Under the pieces are notes generated by a model. The model did not search any database, was not told the DNA's origin, and saw only the letters and a list, made by a program, of their open reading frames with translations. Positions 17,515 through 26,865 of a DNA stretch of 64,000 nt are shown here, in pieces. A program made the position numbers and the translations under genes. Origin of the DNA: Gemmatimonadaceae bacterium (GTDB taxonomy: Bacteria > Gemmatimonadota > Gemmatimonadetes > Gemmatimonadales > Gemmatimonadaceae); NCBI GenBank assembly GCA_036504815.1, contig DASXUN010000006.1, positions 1 to 64,000 on the forward strand, read 5' to 3'. The first letter of the stretch is position 1; each line of letters opens with the position of its first letter.

Positions 17515-17565
17515 AGACGACAGAATAGGACAGAGTACGACAGAGTACGACAGAGTACGACAGAA
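17515..17565 (-). repeat. 10-base tandem repeat array in the glpK upstream region
   Basis: About five copies of ACAGAGTACG (on the glpK strand TCTGTCGTAC) with one-base variants in the outer copies run from 17515 to 17565, starting 9 bases before the glpK ATG. A 10-base period is close to one DNA turn. The array occupies the place expected for leader or promoter, so copy-number change could alter expression. Confidence 0.8.
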
Positions 17566-17739
17566 TGCGGCGGCGCGGGATGGGGCGCGCGTCAGAAGGT
17601 GTCCGACACGGCTGGCAGAACTTATCACGCTTTTCCGGTCGGGGAGGGCGGTGCTTGCCGGAGACGGGTCCGGGGGCCAGCATTCCTCTTCCGCCGTGAC
17701 AGATCCGCGATCCCCCAAACGTCTGCCGGGTTCCGAGCC

Positions 17740-19182
17740 ATGCGCGCACTCCTCGCCCTCGTCGTCCTCTTCAGCGTCCTTTCCGCAGGCGCCCAGCAGC
17801 CGAAGCGTGCGGATCGGGCTCCCGGCATCATCGCGTCGATTGACGCCCGGGCGGCGCACTACTCGGACGTGGCGCACCAGATCTGGGGGTTTGCCGAGGT
17901 CGGCTACCAGGAAGTGAAGAGCAGCGCGTTGCTGCAGCGCGAACTGACGGCGGCGGGCTTTGCGGTAAAGCCCGGCATTGACGGAATGCCGACCGCGTTC
18001 ACGGCGGAGTTCGGCCGCGGCAAGCCGGTGATCGCGGTGCTCGGCGAGTTCGATGCGCTGCCTGGCCTCTCGCAGGACACGATACCGGAGCCGCATCCGC
18101 TGGCCGCGGGGGCGCCGGGGCACGGCTGCGGACACCATCTGTTCGGCACGGCATCGGCCGCCGCCGCGATCGCAGTGAAGGAGTGGATGGTGGCCAACCA
18201 GGTGGCCGGGACGCTGCGCTTCTACGGCACGCCCGCCGAGGAGGGGGGCGCGGGCAAGGTGTACATGGTGCGTGACGGGCTTTTCGACGACGTCGATGTC
18301 GCCATCGCCTGGCATCCGGATGACCGGAACAACGTGACGGCGACGAGCTCGCTGGCGAACATCTCGGGCAAGTTCCGATTCCGCGGCGTCAGCGCGCATG
18401 CGGCCGCGTCGCCGGAGCTGGGCCGGTCGGCGCTGGACGCGGTGGAGGTGATGGACGTCATGACCAACTTCATGCGCGAGCATATCCCGTCGGACGCTCG
18501 CATCCACTACGTCATCACCAATGGCGGCCGCGCGCCGAACGTCGTCCCCGATTTCGCCGAGGTCTATTACGTGGTGCGGCACCCGGACATTCGCGTCGTG
18601 GACCAGATATGGGCGCGCGTGCTGGACGCGGCGAAGGGCGCCGCCCTCGGCACCGGTACCACGCACGAGGTGGTGGTGACTGGCGCGGTCTACAACCTTC
18701 TGATCAACAAGACGCTCGCCAAGGTGCAGCAGCAGTCGCTCGAGCGCGTGGGCGGATACTCCTACTCCGCCGACGAGCGCGCCTGGGCGGAACGGCTGCA
18801 GCAAACGCTGCCGGGTTCGGCGGTGCCGCTGGAAGCGGTGCAGCGGATCCAGCCGCTGGACTTCACGCCGGCCGCGTTTGCCGGCTCGACCGATGTCGGC
18901 GACGTGAGCTGGCGCGTGCCGACGGTGCAGATGGGCGCGGCGACGTGGGTGCCCGGCACACCGGCGCACTCGTGGCAGGCGGTCGCCGCCGGCGGCATGT
19001 CCATCGGCAGCAAAGGGATGATGGTCGCGGCCAAGACGATGGCGCTCACCGCCGCGGAGCTGTTCTCCAGTCCGGCGACGGTGACCGCGGCGCGTGCCGA
19101 GTTCGAGCAGGCGCGCGGCCCGAACTTCCGGTACGCGACGCGACTCGGCACGCAGAAACCGGCGCTCGACTACCGCAAGTAG
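17740..19182 (+). CDS. Secreted M20-family amidohydrolase (M20D/AbgB-like)
   Basis: The 480-residue precursor begins with a signal peptide ([19 protein letters not shown]). M20 metal-site motifs are visible: [31 protein letters not shown] and AIAWHPDD, followed by a dimerisation domain around [20 protein letters not shown]. The pattern is that of AbgB-like or aminoacyl-amide hydrolases rather than of M20A dipeptidases. It would cleave an amide bond of an N-acylated or aminobenzoylated amino acid outside the cytoplasm. It is divergent from glpK, and its last 13 bases overlap the end of the convergent next gene. Confidence 0.87.
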   Translation: MRALLALVVLFSVLSAGAQQPKRADRAPGIIASIDARAAHYSDVAHQIWGFAEVGYQEVKSSALLQRELTAAGFAVKPGIDGMPTAFTAEFGRGKPVIAVLGEFDALPGLSQDTIPEPHPLAAGAPGHGCGHHLFGTASAAAAIAVKEWMVANQVAGTLRFYGTPAEEGGAGKVYMVRDGLFDDVDVAIAWHPDDRNNVTATSSLANISGKFRFRGVSAHAAASPELGRSALDAVEVMDVMTNFMREHIPSDARIHYVITNGGRAPNVVPDFAEVYYVVRHPDIRVVDQIWARVLDAAKGAALGTGTTHEVVVTGAVYNLLINKTLAKVQQQSLERVGGYSYSADERAWAERLQQTLPGSAVPLEAVQRIQPLDFTPAAFAGSTDVGDVSWRVPTVQMGAATWVPGTPAHSWQAVAAGGMSIGSKGMMVAAKTMALTAAELFSSPATVTAARAEFEQARGPNFRYATRLGTQKPALDYRK

Positions 19183-21902
19183 GGAGGGCGCTCCTCGCGT
19201 TCGTCGTCGGCCAGATGAAGGCTGAGCGGAAAGAAGACCGCCCGGCGCACACCCGGATATGCCACGCCCCATCCGCGGGCGTCATGCCAGAGAATGCGGT
19301 TCAGGCGATCTGTAGGCGCGGCATCCGGGTCCGAGAAGTTCATGCGCGCGCTGGCCAGCGCGGCGGCGCGCCGCTCCTTCGCAAAAGGTCCGGTGATCGC
19401 GCCAACCTTCACGTTGACCTCATCCAGTCGCTGCCGCGGGGTGAGCGCCTTGAATGGCGTGAAGTCCGGCGTCTCGTTGGGACCGATGAAGCTCGCGCGC
19501 ATGTCGGTCGCGACGAGGTCGAACATCGACAGCGCGGGCAGGCCAAGCATGAGCTCGATGGTCTTCACCATCGACGGCTGGCTGTAGAACGTGCTGTCCA
19601 CGATGCCGCGCCGCGCATAAGGGCTCGCGACGAGCGCCACCGTGCGATGCCCGTCGATGTGGTCCACCGCATCCTGGGCGTCGTCCTCGACGACGAGGAT
19701 CGCCATCTTGGGCCAGAACGATGAGTGACTGAGCCCCTCGACAATGTTGCCCAGCGCGAGATCGTTGTCGGCGACGCAGGCCTTGGGGACGCACCATCCT
19801 TCGCTCGTCCCCATCGTGTGGTCGTTCGGGAGAATGACCATCACGAGGTGCGGCATGGACCGGGCCGCCTCCCACTGCTTCAGGTGATCGAGGATGATCT
19901 CGGCCTTGGCCACATCGGGCACGCCCATGGACCACCCCGGATATTCGCGCACGAGCACGCGGTCGAGCGAAGGAATCTCGCTGCGGGTGTTGTAGAGCGC
20001 GGCGAACCGCCTGCGGAAATGTCCGGCGGGGAGCGAGGCGCGGTTCATCCAGTCGGCGAGGACGTCGCGCGCCACGGCGGACTTCTCGTTGCGCGGCGAG
20101 GGGGCGTACTCTCCGAAGATCGTCACCGATTTCTTCATTCGCTGCGCCGCTTCCCACAGGAAGCCGCCGCTGGAGTAGGTCAGTGGATCTTCGCCCTCGC
20201 TCGGGTAGCTGCGACCGTAATAGAGTGGCCAGTACGGATAGTCGGTTTCATTGGCCTGCGTGAGCCACTGGTGCCCGTCGGCGCTGTTGCCGCCGCTCGC
20301 GAAAAAGTGATCGAGCGTCACGAACTGCTCGGCAAGCGCATGCGTATTGGGCGTCACGTCGCGTCCGTACAGCACAAGTGACGGGTCACCGGCGCCGCGG
20401 CCCAGCGCGCCGAGCACCTGATCGTACGTGCGGTTCTCACGGATGATGAAGACGACGTGCTCGATGGGGCTCGGCTCGCCAGGACGTTCGGGGACCGCGC
20501 GCGCGGTGGCGTTGCGACGGGGCGTGAGCGTGCGCGCCGTGTCGCGCGCCAGCGTGAGCCGGTTGTTCTGCGCGACGCTGGTGCTGTACGCGGCCAGCTG
20601 CGCCGGGGACGGGACGGCGATCACGTTCACCGAGCCGCGATTGGCATGCACGTAGCTGCCGCGCGCTCCCGGATGTCCCGACGTCTGACCCTGTCCGGAG
20701 CCGACGCCGAGCAGTGTCCCCACGGCGATGGTGCCGCCGTCCGGACTGACATCAATGGACGTGGGATACCATCCGGTCGGAATGAGCCCGAGCAGCGTGG
20801 CGGCGGGAGTGCCCGCGCTGACGTCGAGCATCGCGACGGCGTTGATGCCGCCCAGCGTGACGAAGAGGGTGCGTCCGTCGGGGGCGAGCGCCACGGCGGT
20901 GGGGGCGAAGCCGATGAGGCGCTCGTGGAACGGCGCGATGGCGATGGCGCCGAGTCGGCGCGCGGTGCGCGTGTCAATGAGCGTGACGTCGTCGGAGTTG
21001 CCATTGGCGACGTAAAGCAGGCCGCGTCCCTGGTCCCAGGCGAGGCCCGTCGGATGCAGCCCCGCCTCGACCGTGGCGGTCACCTGTCGCGTGGCAAGAT
21101 CGACGCGCGCCACGCTGCCTCGCTCGGCGATGCCGCGGGCATCCACCCGCACGCGTTCGGCACGCGGATCGCAGCACTGGGCGGCGGCGCGGCTGCGGCT
21201 GGTCGGCTTCGGTCCGCCGAAGACGCTGACCCACGCCGTGCCGCCGTCGTCGCTGGTGACGCTGGCGACCGGGAGCACGCCCAGGGGGACGCCGCCCAGC
21301 GATGCGCCGTCGTCGGCGTCGAAGATGGCGAGATGATCGTTGGCGGGAAGCGGCACGACCAAGGGGCGATGGCCGGTGGCATTCGGGCGCTTGGCCACCG
21401 AAGGCGAGCCGGCGAGGTAGTCGCCAATCGAGTCGGAGCGAAACGCAAGGGCGGCGCGGGGCGGCGCGCCTGGCGCCACGGACGGTTCGCCGCCGAGCGC
21501 GAAGGCGCGGACCTGGGCGATGACGCGGGCGCCGGGTTTCTCCTTCTCACCCGGCAGCCGGTTGGGGGCCGGGAGGCGCCCGATGCTCGTGACGTAGGCG
21601 CGATTCGTGGACGGGTCGAAGGCCACGCCCTGCACGCCGGCGCGACCGTCGTACGGGGCATGCGCGATGACGCGGTTGTCGGTCCAGTTCAGGCGGTAGG
21701 CGCCGCCCGGTGCGCCCACCCAGATCTCCGAAGCCGTGGCGCCAAAGCGGACGCCGCCCACGCGCCCCGTGAAGACCGACTGCACGCCGGCGGGGGAAAC
21801 CCGCTGGTCGGTGGCGATGACACCGCTGTCGGGGACGACGCGGCGGGGAAGCGGCGGCACGGCCGCGCGAGCCTGCAGGGCGATGGCGAGCGGGATTAGC
21901 AT
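19170..21902 (-). CDS. Beta-propeller (YncE-like) / phosphoesterase fusion, exported
   Basis: The 910-residue protein has a short hydrophobic start ([18 protein letters not shown]), then about 430 residues of YncE-type propeller repeats ([51 protein letters not shown]). From about residue 485 comes a phosphoesterase domain of the phospholipase C/acid-phosphatase superfamily, starting [19 protein letters not shown]. Other domain motifs are [23 protein letters not shown] and [19 protein letters not shown]. Substrate is unknown. The start is the first ATG but has no strong ribosome site. Its end overlaps the convergent M20 gene by 13 bases. It is divergent from a pair of TsdA-like cytochromes. 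Confidence 0.85.
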   Translation of the reverse strand: MLIPLAIALQARAAVPPLPRRVVPDSGVIATDQRVSPAGVQSVFTGRVGGVRFGATASEIWVGAPGGAYRLNWTDNRVIAHAPYDGRAGVQGVAFDPSTNRAYVTSIGRLPAPNRLPGEKEKPGARVIAQVRAFALGGEPSVAPGAPPRAALAFRSDSIGDYLAGSPSVAKRPNATGHRPLVVPLPANDHLAIFDADDGASLGGVPLGVLPVASVTSDDGGTAWVSVFGGPKPTSRSRAAAQCCDPRAERVRVDARGIAERGSVARVDLATRQVTATVEAGLHPTGLAWDQGRGLLYVANGNSDDVTLIDTRTARRLGAIAIAPFHERLIGFAPTAVALAPDGRTLFVTLGGINAVAMLDVSAGTPAATLLGLIPTGWYPTSIDVSPDGGTIAVGTLLGVGSGQGQTSGHPGARGSYVHANRGSVNVIAVPSPAQLAAYSTSVAQNNRLTLARDTARTLTPRRNATARAVPERPGEPSPIEHVVFIIRENRTYDQVLGALGRGAGDPSLVLYGRDVTPNTHALAEQFVTLDHFFASGGNSADGHQWLTQANETDYPYWPLYYGRSYPSEGEDPLTYSSGGFLWEAAQRMKKSVTIFGEYAPSPRNEKSAVARDVLADWMNRASLPAGHFRRRFAALYNTRSEIPSLDRVLVREYPGWSMGVPDVAKAEIILDHLKQWEAARSMPHLVMVILPNDHTMGTSEGWCVPKACVADNDLALGNIVEGLSHSSFWPKMAILVVEDDAQDAVDHIDGHRTVALVASPYARRGIVDSTFYSQPSMVKTIELMLGLPALSMFDLVATDMRASFIGPNETPDFTPFKALTPRQRLDEVNVKVGAITGPFAKERRAAALASARMNFSDPDAAPTDRLNRILWHDARGWGVAYPGVRRAVFFPLSLHLADDEREERPPYLR

Positions 21903-21979
21903 GATGCTGAATTGGCGGTGCGCCCGCGCGTTGGGGAAGTGCTGTTGCCGCGGCCCTCGCTTGCGACGAGAATTACCGC

Positions 21980-22870
21980 ATGCACACCTCCCAATTCGCG
22001 TACGCGCTCGCCCTCGTGTCCCTCATCACGGCGTGCGGTGGTGAGGCCGGCCGCGGCGTGGCCCGCGGTGGGTCGTCGGAAACGGCGGCGCTCGACACCA
22101 TGCGCATGGCGGCGCCTGACACGACCACACTCGGCCACGATCCACTATCGCGCTCAATCCGCCGCGGACTCGCGCTGGTGCGGGCGGCGCGCGATTCGCT
22201 GCCGGGGCACGTGGGCAGCCAGCTGCGCTGCGTGTCGTGTCATCTGGAGGATGGACGCCGTGCGTACGCGATGTCGTGGGTCGGCGTCTACGGTCGCTTC
22301 CCGCAGTACCGGTCGCGCTCGGGGCGGGTGGCGGGGCTCGAGGAGCGCATCAACGACTGCTTCAGCCGGAGCCTGAACGGCCGGCCGCTCCCGCTGGACG
22401 GCGATGACCTGCGCGACATCACCTCGTACCTCTCGTGGCTGTCGCGCGGCACGCCGTCGGGCGCTCGTCTCCGTGGCAGCGGCATCGACTCTTTGGCGCC
22501 ACTCGTCCCCGACACGGCACGCGGCGCGCTGGTGTATGCGCAGCACTGCGTGCGCTGCCACGCTGCGGACGGCGGCGGGATGCTGGGACGTGGACTGGCG
22601 AATGCCGGGCCGCCCCTCTGGGGGCCGGGCTCCTTCAACATTGGCTCGGGGATGGCGCGGGTGCGCGTGATGGCGGCATTTGTGCACCGCCAGATGCCGT
22701 TCGACCAGCGGGGGACGCTTACGCCGCCGGACGCCTTCGCCGTGGCGGCGTACGTCGTCTCGAAACCGCGACCCGATTTCCCGGGAAAAGAACTCGACTG
22801 GCCCAACGGCGATCCGCCCGTGGACGTCGCCTATCGGACGACCGCGCGCCGACCCGCCGCCAGACCTTGA
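21980..22870 (+). CDS. Dihaem c-type cytochrome lipoprotein, TsdA-like (copy 1)
   Basis: The 296-residue precursor has a lipobox (VSLITACGG) and two haem sites, RCVSCHLEDG near residue 84 and HCVRCHAADGGG near 191. Between them lies ERINDCFSRSLNGRPLP; in thiosulfate dehydrogenase TsdA a Cys in this setting is the unusual haem ligand, and the downstream DLRDITSYLSWLS also fits. TsdA enzymes oxidise thiosulfate to tetrathionate, or the reverse, in the periplasm. A close paralogue follows 113 bases downstream, so this looks like a tandem duplication. No other sulfur-oxidation gene is nearby, so the substrate is open. Confidence 0.85.
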   Translation: MHTSQFAYALALVSLITACGGEAGRGVARGGSSETAALDTMRMAAPDTTTLGHDPLSRSIRRGLALVRAARDSLPGHVGSQLRCVSCHLEDGRRAYAMSWVGVYGRFPQYRSRSGRVAGLEERINDCFSRSLNGRPLPLDGDDLRDITSYLSWLSRGTPSGARLRGSGIDSLAPLVPDTARGALVYAQHCVRCHAADGGGMLGRGLANAGPPLWGPGSFNIGSGMARVRVMAAFVHRQMPFDQRGTLTPPDAFAVAAYVVSKPRPDFPGKELDWPNGDPPVDVAYRTTARRPAARP

Positions 22871-22983
22871 ATGCCCCGCGCGTCGTCGGCCGGCGATGCG
22901 TGCATTCGTGGCTCGGGTGGTCTGGTGCGAGGGCTGGCACACGGACAGAATTCGGTATCCTCCACTGAACTCGAGGTCAGGTA

Positions 22984-23898
22984 ATGCATCAGGATGTGCA
23001 TCCGGTGAACACCGCGAAGGGTCGGGCACTGTCGCGGTTGGGGCTCGCGGTGACGATCGCCATCGCCGCCGCGTGCGGCGGTTCGGGTGAACAGGCGGCC
23101 ACGACGGTCGCGGCGGCGCCCGACACCATTCTGCGCGCGCCCGCCGAGTCGCTGCTCACGCAGGATTCGGCGTCCGTGTCCATTCGCCGCGGTCTCGCGC
23201 TGCTTGTGGCCACGCGTGATTCGCTGCCGTCGCACGTCGGGAACGACCTGCACTGCACCTCCTGCCACCTGAACAAGGGACGGAAGCCGTTTGGCAATCC
23301 CTGGGTGGGCGTGGCGAACCGCTATCCGGCCGAGTGGGCGCGCACCGGCACGACGGTGACGCTCGAGGATCGCATCAACGACTGCTTCCGCCGCGGCCTG
23401 AATGGCAAGCCGCTCACGGCGGGGAGCGCGGAGATGCGCGACATCGTGGCGTACATGACGTGGCTGTCGAAGGAGCTGCCGAAGGGAGCGCACAAGGGAT
23501 TGGGGGTCGACTCGATCCCGCTCATCGCTCCCGACACGGTGCGCGGCAAGACGCAGTTCGCGATGTACTGCTCGCGCTGCCACGGGGCCGACGGCCAGGG
23601 TGGCAAGAACCTGGGCGTCGAGCACCCCGGACCGCCACTCTGGGGGCCGCGCTCGTGGACGATCGGATCGGGGATGGGACACCAGCGCATCATCGCCGCG
23701 TTCGTCCATCACCACATGCCGTTCGATGCGCCGGGGTTCGTGGCCGATTCGATCGCGAACGACGTGGCCGGGTTCATCCTGTCGCGTCCGCGGCCGGACT
23801 TCCCGGGGAAGGAACTCGATTGGCCGAAGGGTGGGGCGCCGGACGACCTGCCGTACAGGGTGAAATCGCAAGCGGCCGCGGCCGCGGCCAAGCAGTAG
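22984..23898 (+). CDS. Dihaem c-type cytochrome lipoprotein, TsdA-like (copy 2)
   Basis: The 304-residue paralogue of the preceding gene has a lipobox (AIAAACGGSG), haem motifs HCTSCHLNKGRKPFGNPWVG and YCSRCHGADGQGG, and the intervening EDRINDCFRRGLNGKPL with the candidate Cys ligand. Both proteins end with RPDFPGKELDWP, showing recent common origin, while the linkers and tails differ. The ATG at 22984 follows a weak AGGT; a slightly later start would still keep the signal sequence. Possible arrangements are a heterodimer or two enzymes with different redox partners. The C-terminal Ala-rich tail is unique to this copy. Confidence 0.85.
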   Translation: MHQDVHPVNTAKGRALSRLGLAVTIAIAAACGGSGEQAATTVAAAPDTILRAPAESLLTQDSASVSIRRGLALLVATRDSLPSHVGNDLHCTSCHLNKGRKPFGNPWVGVANRYPAEWARTGTTVTLEDRINDCFRRGLNGKPLTAGSAEMRDIVAYMTWLSKELPKGAHKGLGVDSIPLIAPDTVRGKTQFAMYCSRCHGADGQGGKNLGVEHPGPPLWGPRSWTIGSGMGHQRIIAAFVHHHMPFDAPGFVADSIANDVAGFILSRPRPDFPGKELDWPKGGAPDDLPYRVKSQAAAAAAKQ

Positions 23899-24038
23899 CC
23901 GACGCTCGCTGTCGGCCAGCGCGCCCTGTGCTCGTGCACGGGGCGTGCCGCATTGCACGGGGTGCCGTTCCTGTTGTCGCGCACCGCCGCGCCCTATCTT
24001 GAAAGGATGATGGCTCGAAACTTCAGCTCGATGACCCG

Positions 24039-24734
24039 ATGACCGCCAAGCGACCGGGAGGCGCACGCCGCGGGCGTTCGCGCCGCGGCAAGGGTGGCGG
24101 CGCCTACGCGCCAGCGCCGAAAGTGACGCTCACCTCGCACCCGACGGGACGCGCGGCGTACAGTGACACGCGGGAGTGGCTGCTCGAACAGCACGGCCCC
24201 GTCTGCGCGTACTGCGAAAGCGTGATTCCCGTGCGCTCGGTGACGCTGGACCACGTGACACCGCGGCGCGGACAGACCGCCTACGACCGGCGCGACAACC
24301 TGGTGCTCTGCTGCAAGGCGTGCAACGCGGCCAAGAAGGACCAGGCGATTCTCGCCTTCCTGCTCGGCAACCGAAAGCGCGTGGTCGCGCTCTACAAGTA
24401 CGGACAGCATCTCAGCCATCAGCTGGTCGAGATGGTGAAGGACCTGCTCCCGCCCGCCGAGCGTCCGCCGCTGCCCACGATTCCGCACGCCAAGCGCGTG
24501 CGCCGCAAGACCGCCGCTGAGGTCTTTGGCGATGCAGGAACGGGCGCGTCGCCGTATCTGGACGACGCCCCAATGGCGCACGCGGTGCATCGCGCAACGC
24601 CGCAACCGACGCATCGCGTCACGGCGGCCCCGCCGGTGCACACCGATGCGCCAGCGGCGAAAGCTCCGGCCGCGGCGGCGCCCAAGAAGAAGCGCAGCCG
24701 CCGCGGCGGCCGGGGGCGCACCAAGAAGGCGTAG
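24039..24734 (+). CDS. HNH-endonuclease-fold protein with basic low-complexity tail
   Basis: The 231-residue protein has an Arg/Gly/Lys-rich start, then an HNH core: CAYC at about residue 66, TLDHVTPRRGQTAYDRRDNL and CCKACNAAKKDQAIL, which supplies the second zinc CxxC. Residues from about 150 on are Ala/Pro/Lys-rich and end in KKKRSRRGGRGRTKKA, suggesting nucleic-acid binding. Such stand-alone HNH proteins are widespread in soil bacteria with no settled function; the Asp-His pair and zinc cysteines are intact, so nuclease activity is plausible. No restriction or phage genes are adjacent. Confidence 0.8.
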   Translation: MTAKRPGGARRGRSRRGKGGGAYAPAPKVTLTSHPTGRAAYSDTREWLLEQHGPVCAYCESVIPVRSVTLDHVTPRRGQTAYDRRDNLVLCCKACNAAKKDQAILAFLLGNRKRVVALYKYGQHLSHQLVEMVKDLLPPAERPPLPTIPHAKRVRRKTAAEVFGDAGTGASPYLDDAPMAHAVHRATPQPTHRVTAAPPVHTDAPAAKAPAAAAPKKKRSRRGGRGRTKKA

Positions 24735-24838
24735 CCGCGCGCACTCGAGGGAGTACGCCTTCGGTGCGATGGTTCCCGACAGGATTGAGGGCTACTCATT
24801 CGGGACAGCGCCACGTCCCGAATCCCGGAGGGGTTCTC

Positions 24839-25240
24839 ATGTCCAGCAACAGGATCTTCAGTGCGGCGATCGCCGCAGTACTTCTCGCCTCGCCCCTCGC
24901 GGCGCAGCGCGTGACCGATGCACCGCAGGCGGCGCTCCTGACGCCGTCTGCGATGCAGGCGGCGCTCGAGGTCGCCCCGGCCCAGGCCGCAGCTCCGGCC
25001 GCCGCGATGTCGCTGGCCTCGACCCAGTCGAATGCCGCGGTCGGTGTGCGTGCGATCACGATGGCCACGCCGTTCGCCCCGGTCCCCGTGCCGCGCGCGT
25101 ACGGCCGCAGCCCGGCGCTGATGATCGTTGGCGGCGTGATGCTGCTGACCGGCGCCGTGATCGGCGGGGATTCGGGCACCATCGTCATGCTGGGCGGCGC
25201 CGGGATCGGGCTGTTCGGCCTGTGGAACTACCTGCGCTAG
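24839..25240 (+). CDS. Small exported Ala-rich protein with two C-terminal hydrophobic segments
   Basis: The 133-residue product begins with a signal peptide (MSSNRIFSAAIAAVLLASPLAAQ), followed by an Ala/Val/Pro-rich stretch of about 60 residues and two hydrophobic segments (LMIVGGVMLLTGAVIGG and TIVMLGGAGIGLFGLWNYL) near the C terminus. The ATG at 24839 is set by GGAGGGG 8 bases upstream. I do not recognise a family. It is probably anchored in the inner membrane. A bidirectional terminator hairpin follows at once. Confidence 0.65.
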   Translation: MSSNRIFSAAIAAVLLASPLAAQRVTDAPQAALLTPSAMQAALEVAPAQAAAPAAAMSLASTQSNAAVGVRAITMATPFAPVPVPRAYGRSPALMIVGGVMLLTGAVIGGDSGTIVMLGGAGIGLFGLWNYLR

Positions 25241-25255
25241 TCATTGGCAGGGAAA

Positions 25256-25290
25256 AGGGGCGTCGCGCTTCCATGAGCGCGGCGCCTCTT
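25256..25290. terminator. Bidirectional terminator between convergent genes
   Basis: AGGGGCGTCGCGCT and AGCGCGGCGCCTCT form a 14-base stem with two G-U pairs and a short loop, flanked by AAAA on the left and TCTTT on the right, so it suits both the small exported protein and the AI-2E-type permease gene. Confidence 0.72.
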
Positions 25291-25293
25291 TCA

Positions 25294-26394
25294 TTAATGT
25301 CCCAGCAGTTCGCCCACGTGCGCCAGCGACGGGACGTGATCGCACACCAGCTTGACGCACACGGTGAGCGGGACGGCGAGCACCGCGCCGGGAATGCTCC
25401 ACATCCAGCCGAAGAACAGCAGGCCAAGAAAGATGGCGACCGTGTTCACCGGCAAGTGACGCCCGAGCAGCGAGGGCGTGACGAAGTTCGTCTCGATCAT
25501 ATGGATGACGTAGAACGCGGCGGGGGCAAGGAACGCCCGCGCCGGCGCGTCGACGCTGGCGAGCGCCGCGAGGGCGATGATCGTGGCAGTGACGATGGGA
25601 CCGAGGTACGGCACGAAGTTCAGCACGGCGGCGACCGTGCCCCACAGCAGCGGACTGGGAACGCCGACCGCCCAGAGCACGAGCGCCGTGAGGATGCCCA
25701 CGCCCGTGTTGACGGCCACGACGGTGATGAGGAAGTGCGAGGTGGCCAGCTCAATTTCACCGAGCAGATGCTCCCGGCGCGCCAGTTCATCCTTGCCCGG
25801 AAGCAGGCCGGCGAGTTTCCGGCGAACGAGCGGGCCGCTGGCGAGCAGGAAATAGGTCAGGAAGACCACGGCGAGGGCCACGGGCGCGGCGGTGGCGGCC
25901 TCGGCGGACACCTTGGCGAAGATCCCGGGCGTGACGACCTGCACCTGTCGTGGCGCATCGGCGGTGGCGGGGCCGGTAGCCTGCTGCATCCGATCAGCCG
26001 AGCGTTGCAGCGCGAGCAGCGGCTTGGCGAGCGTCCGCACCTTGGCCTCGAGTTTCGCCATGGTCTGCGGCGCCGAGGAGAGCAAGTCCATGGCGGGGGC
26101 GACGAGCGAGGCCGCGACGCCGAGGAAGATGGCCACCGCGCCGAAGACCACGATGGCGGCGGCCAGGCGCCCCGGCACGCGCCGGAGCTGCAGCCAGCGT
26201 ACGGGCGTCGTGAGCATCAGGGTGAGCAGGACCGCGATCACGACCGGCATCACGAAGGCGCGCCCGAGCCGCAGCGTGGCGATCACCAGCAGCGTGCCGA
26301 TGACGACCGACATCGTGGCCGGCGCGTGGCGGTCTGCGCGATTCGGGGCCGCGGCGACCGCCTCTGCGCCAGTGGGGGAGGTCACGACGCTCAC
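25294..26394 (-). CDS. AI-2E family (PF01594-type) membrane permease
   Basis: The protein is about 366 residues with hydrophobic segments near residues 30, 45, 85, 185, 230, 260, 285 and 320, a soluble loop after the third, and the family pattern VLNFVPYLGPIVTATI and ETNFVTPSLLGRHLPVNTVAIFLGLLFFGWMWSIPG is spread across 240-330. Despite the family name, most members are not signal exporters; some are Na+/H+ antiporters and many are uncharacterised. The GTG at 26394 lies 6 bases after the response-regulator stop, so it is probably the third gene of the kinase/regulator operon. A later ATG before SVVIGTLLV is possible. Confidence 0.85.
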   Translation of the reverse strand: MSVVTSPTGAEAVAAAPNRADRHAPATMSVVIGTLLVIATLRLGRAFVMPVVIAVLLTLMLTTPVRWLQLRRVPGRLAAAIVVFGAVAIFLGVAASLVAPAMDLLSSAPQTMAKLEAKVRTLAKPLLALQRSADRMQQATGPATADAPRQVQVVTPGIFAKVSAEAATAAPVALAVVFLTYFLLASGPLVRRKLAGLLPGKDELARREHLLGEIELATSHFLITVVAVNTGVGILTALVLWAVGVPSPLLWGTVAAVLNFVPYLGPIVTATIIALAALASVDAPARAFLAPAAFYVIHMIETNFVTPSLLGRHLPVNTVAIFLGLLFFGWMWSIPGAVLAVPLTVCVKLVCDHVPSLAHVGELLGH

Positions 26395-26400
26395 GAGCGG

Positions 26401-26865
26401 CTACGCCAGCCCGGGCGGAAGCTCCACGATCTCCAGCCAGTAGCGGCCGAGGACCTGCATGGCGGCGACAAGACCCGTGAAGGTGACGGGCTTGGTGATG
26501 TACGAGTTGACGCCAAGCTGGTAGCTGCGGGCGATGTCCTGCGATAGAGACGAGGTGGTGAGCACGACGACTGGGATGTCCCGCAGCGACGGTTCGCTCT
26601 TGATGATCTTGAGCGCCTCGCGCCCGTCCATCTTGGGCATGTTGAGGTCGAGCAGGATCAACCCGGGGCGCGGGGCGAGCCCCAACTCCCCGCCGAAGGG
26701 GCCGCGTTGATACAGGTAGTTAAGCAGCTGTTCACCATCCTCCACGAACCGGAGGTCGTTGGCGATGTGCGCATCCTCCAGGGCTTGGCGTGTCAGTGTC
26801 CGGTCGTCTTCGTCGTCGTCGGCGATGAGGATCGTGACAGGGATCTTGTGCTGATGGAGGCTCAT
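26401..26865 (-). CDS. Stand-alone response regulator, Rcp1-like
   Basis: The 154-residue protein is a single receiver domain without output domain. It has ILIADDDEDD (acidic pocket), ILLDLNMPKMDG (phospho-Asp), VVLTTSS (switch Thr) and SYITKPV (Lys). The inserted GEQLLNYLYQRGPFG segment is typical of Rcp1-like regulators that partner phytochrome-type kinases. It overlaps the upstream kinase gene by 4 bases (ATGA), so the kinase is the likely phosphodonor. With no output domain it probably relays phosphate or acts by protein contact. Confidence 0.93.
   Translation of the reverse strand: MSLHQHKIPVTILIADDDEDDRTLTRQALEDAHIANDLRFVEDGEQLLNYLYQRGPFGGELGLAPRPGLILLDLNMPKMDGREALKIIKSEPSLRDIPVVVLTTSSLSQDIARSYQLGVNSYITKPVTFTGLVAAMQVLGRYWLEIVELPPGLA

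Noticed and set aside
17515-17565. Possible CRISPR-like array
   Set aside because: Units are 10 bases long, contiguous and without spacers, and no cas gene is present.
17506-19272. Upstream in-frame extension of the glycerol kinase frame to more than 1000 codons
   Set aside because: It runs antisense through the M20 amidohydrolase and through the tandem repeats; glycerol kinase N terminus starts exactly at 17505.
25294-26394. Quorum-sensing (autoinducer-2) exporter
   Set aside because: The family name is historical; no luxS or lsr genes are present and most members have other or unknown functions.
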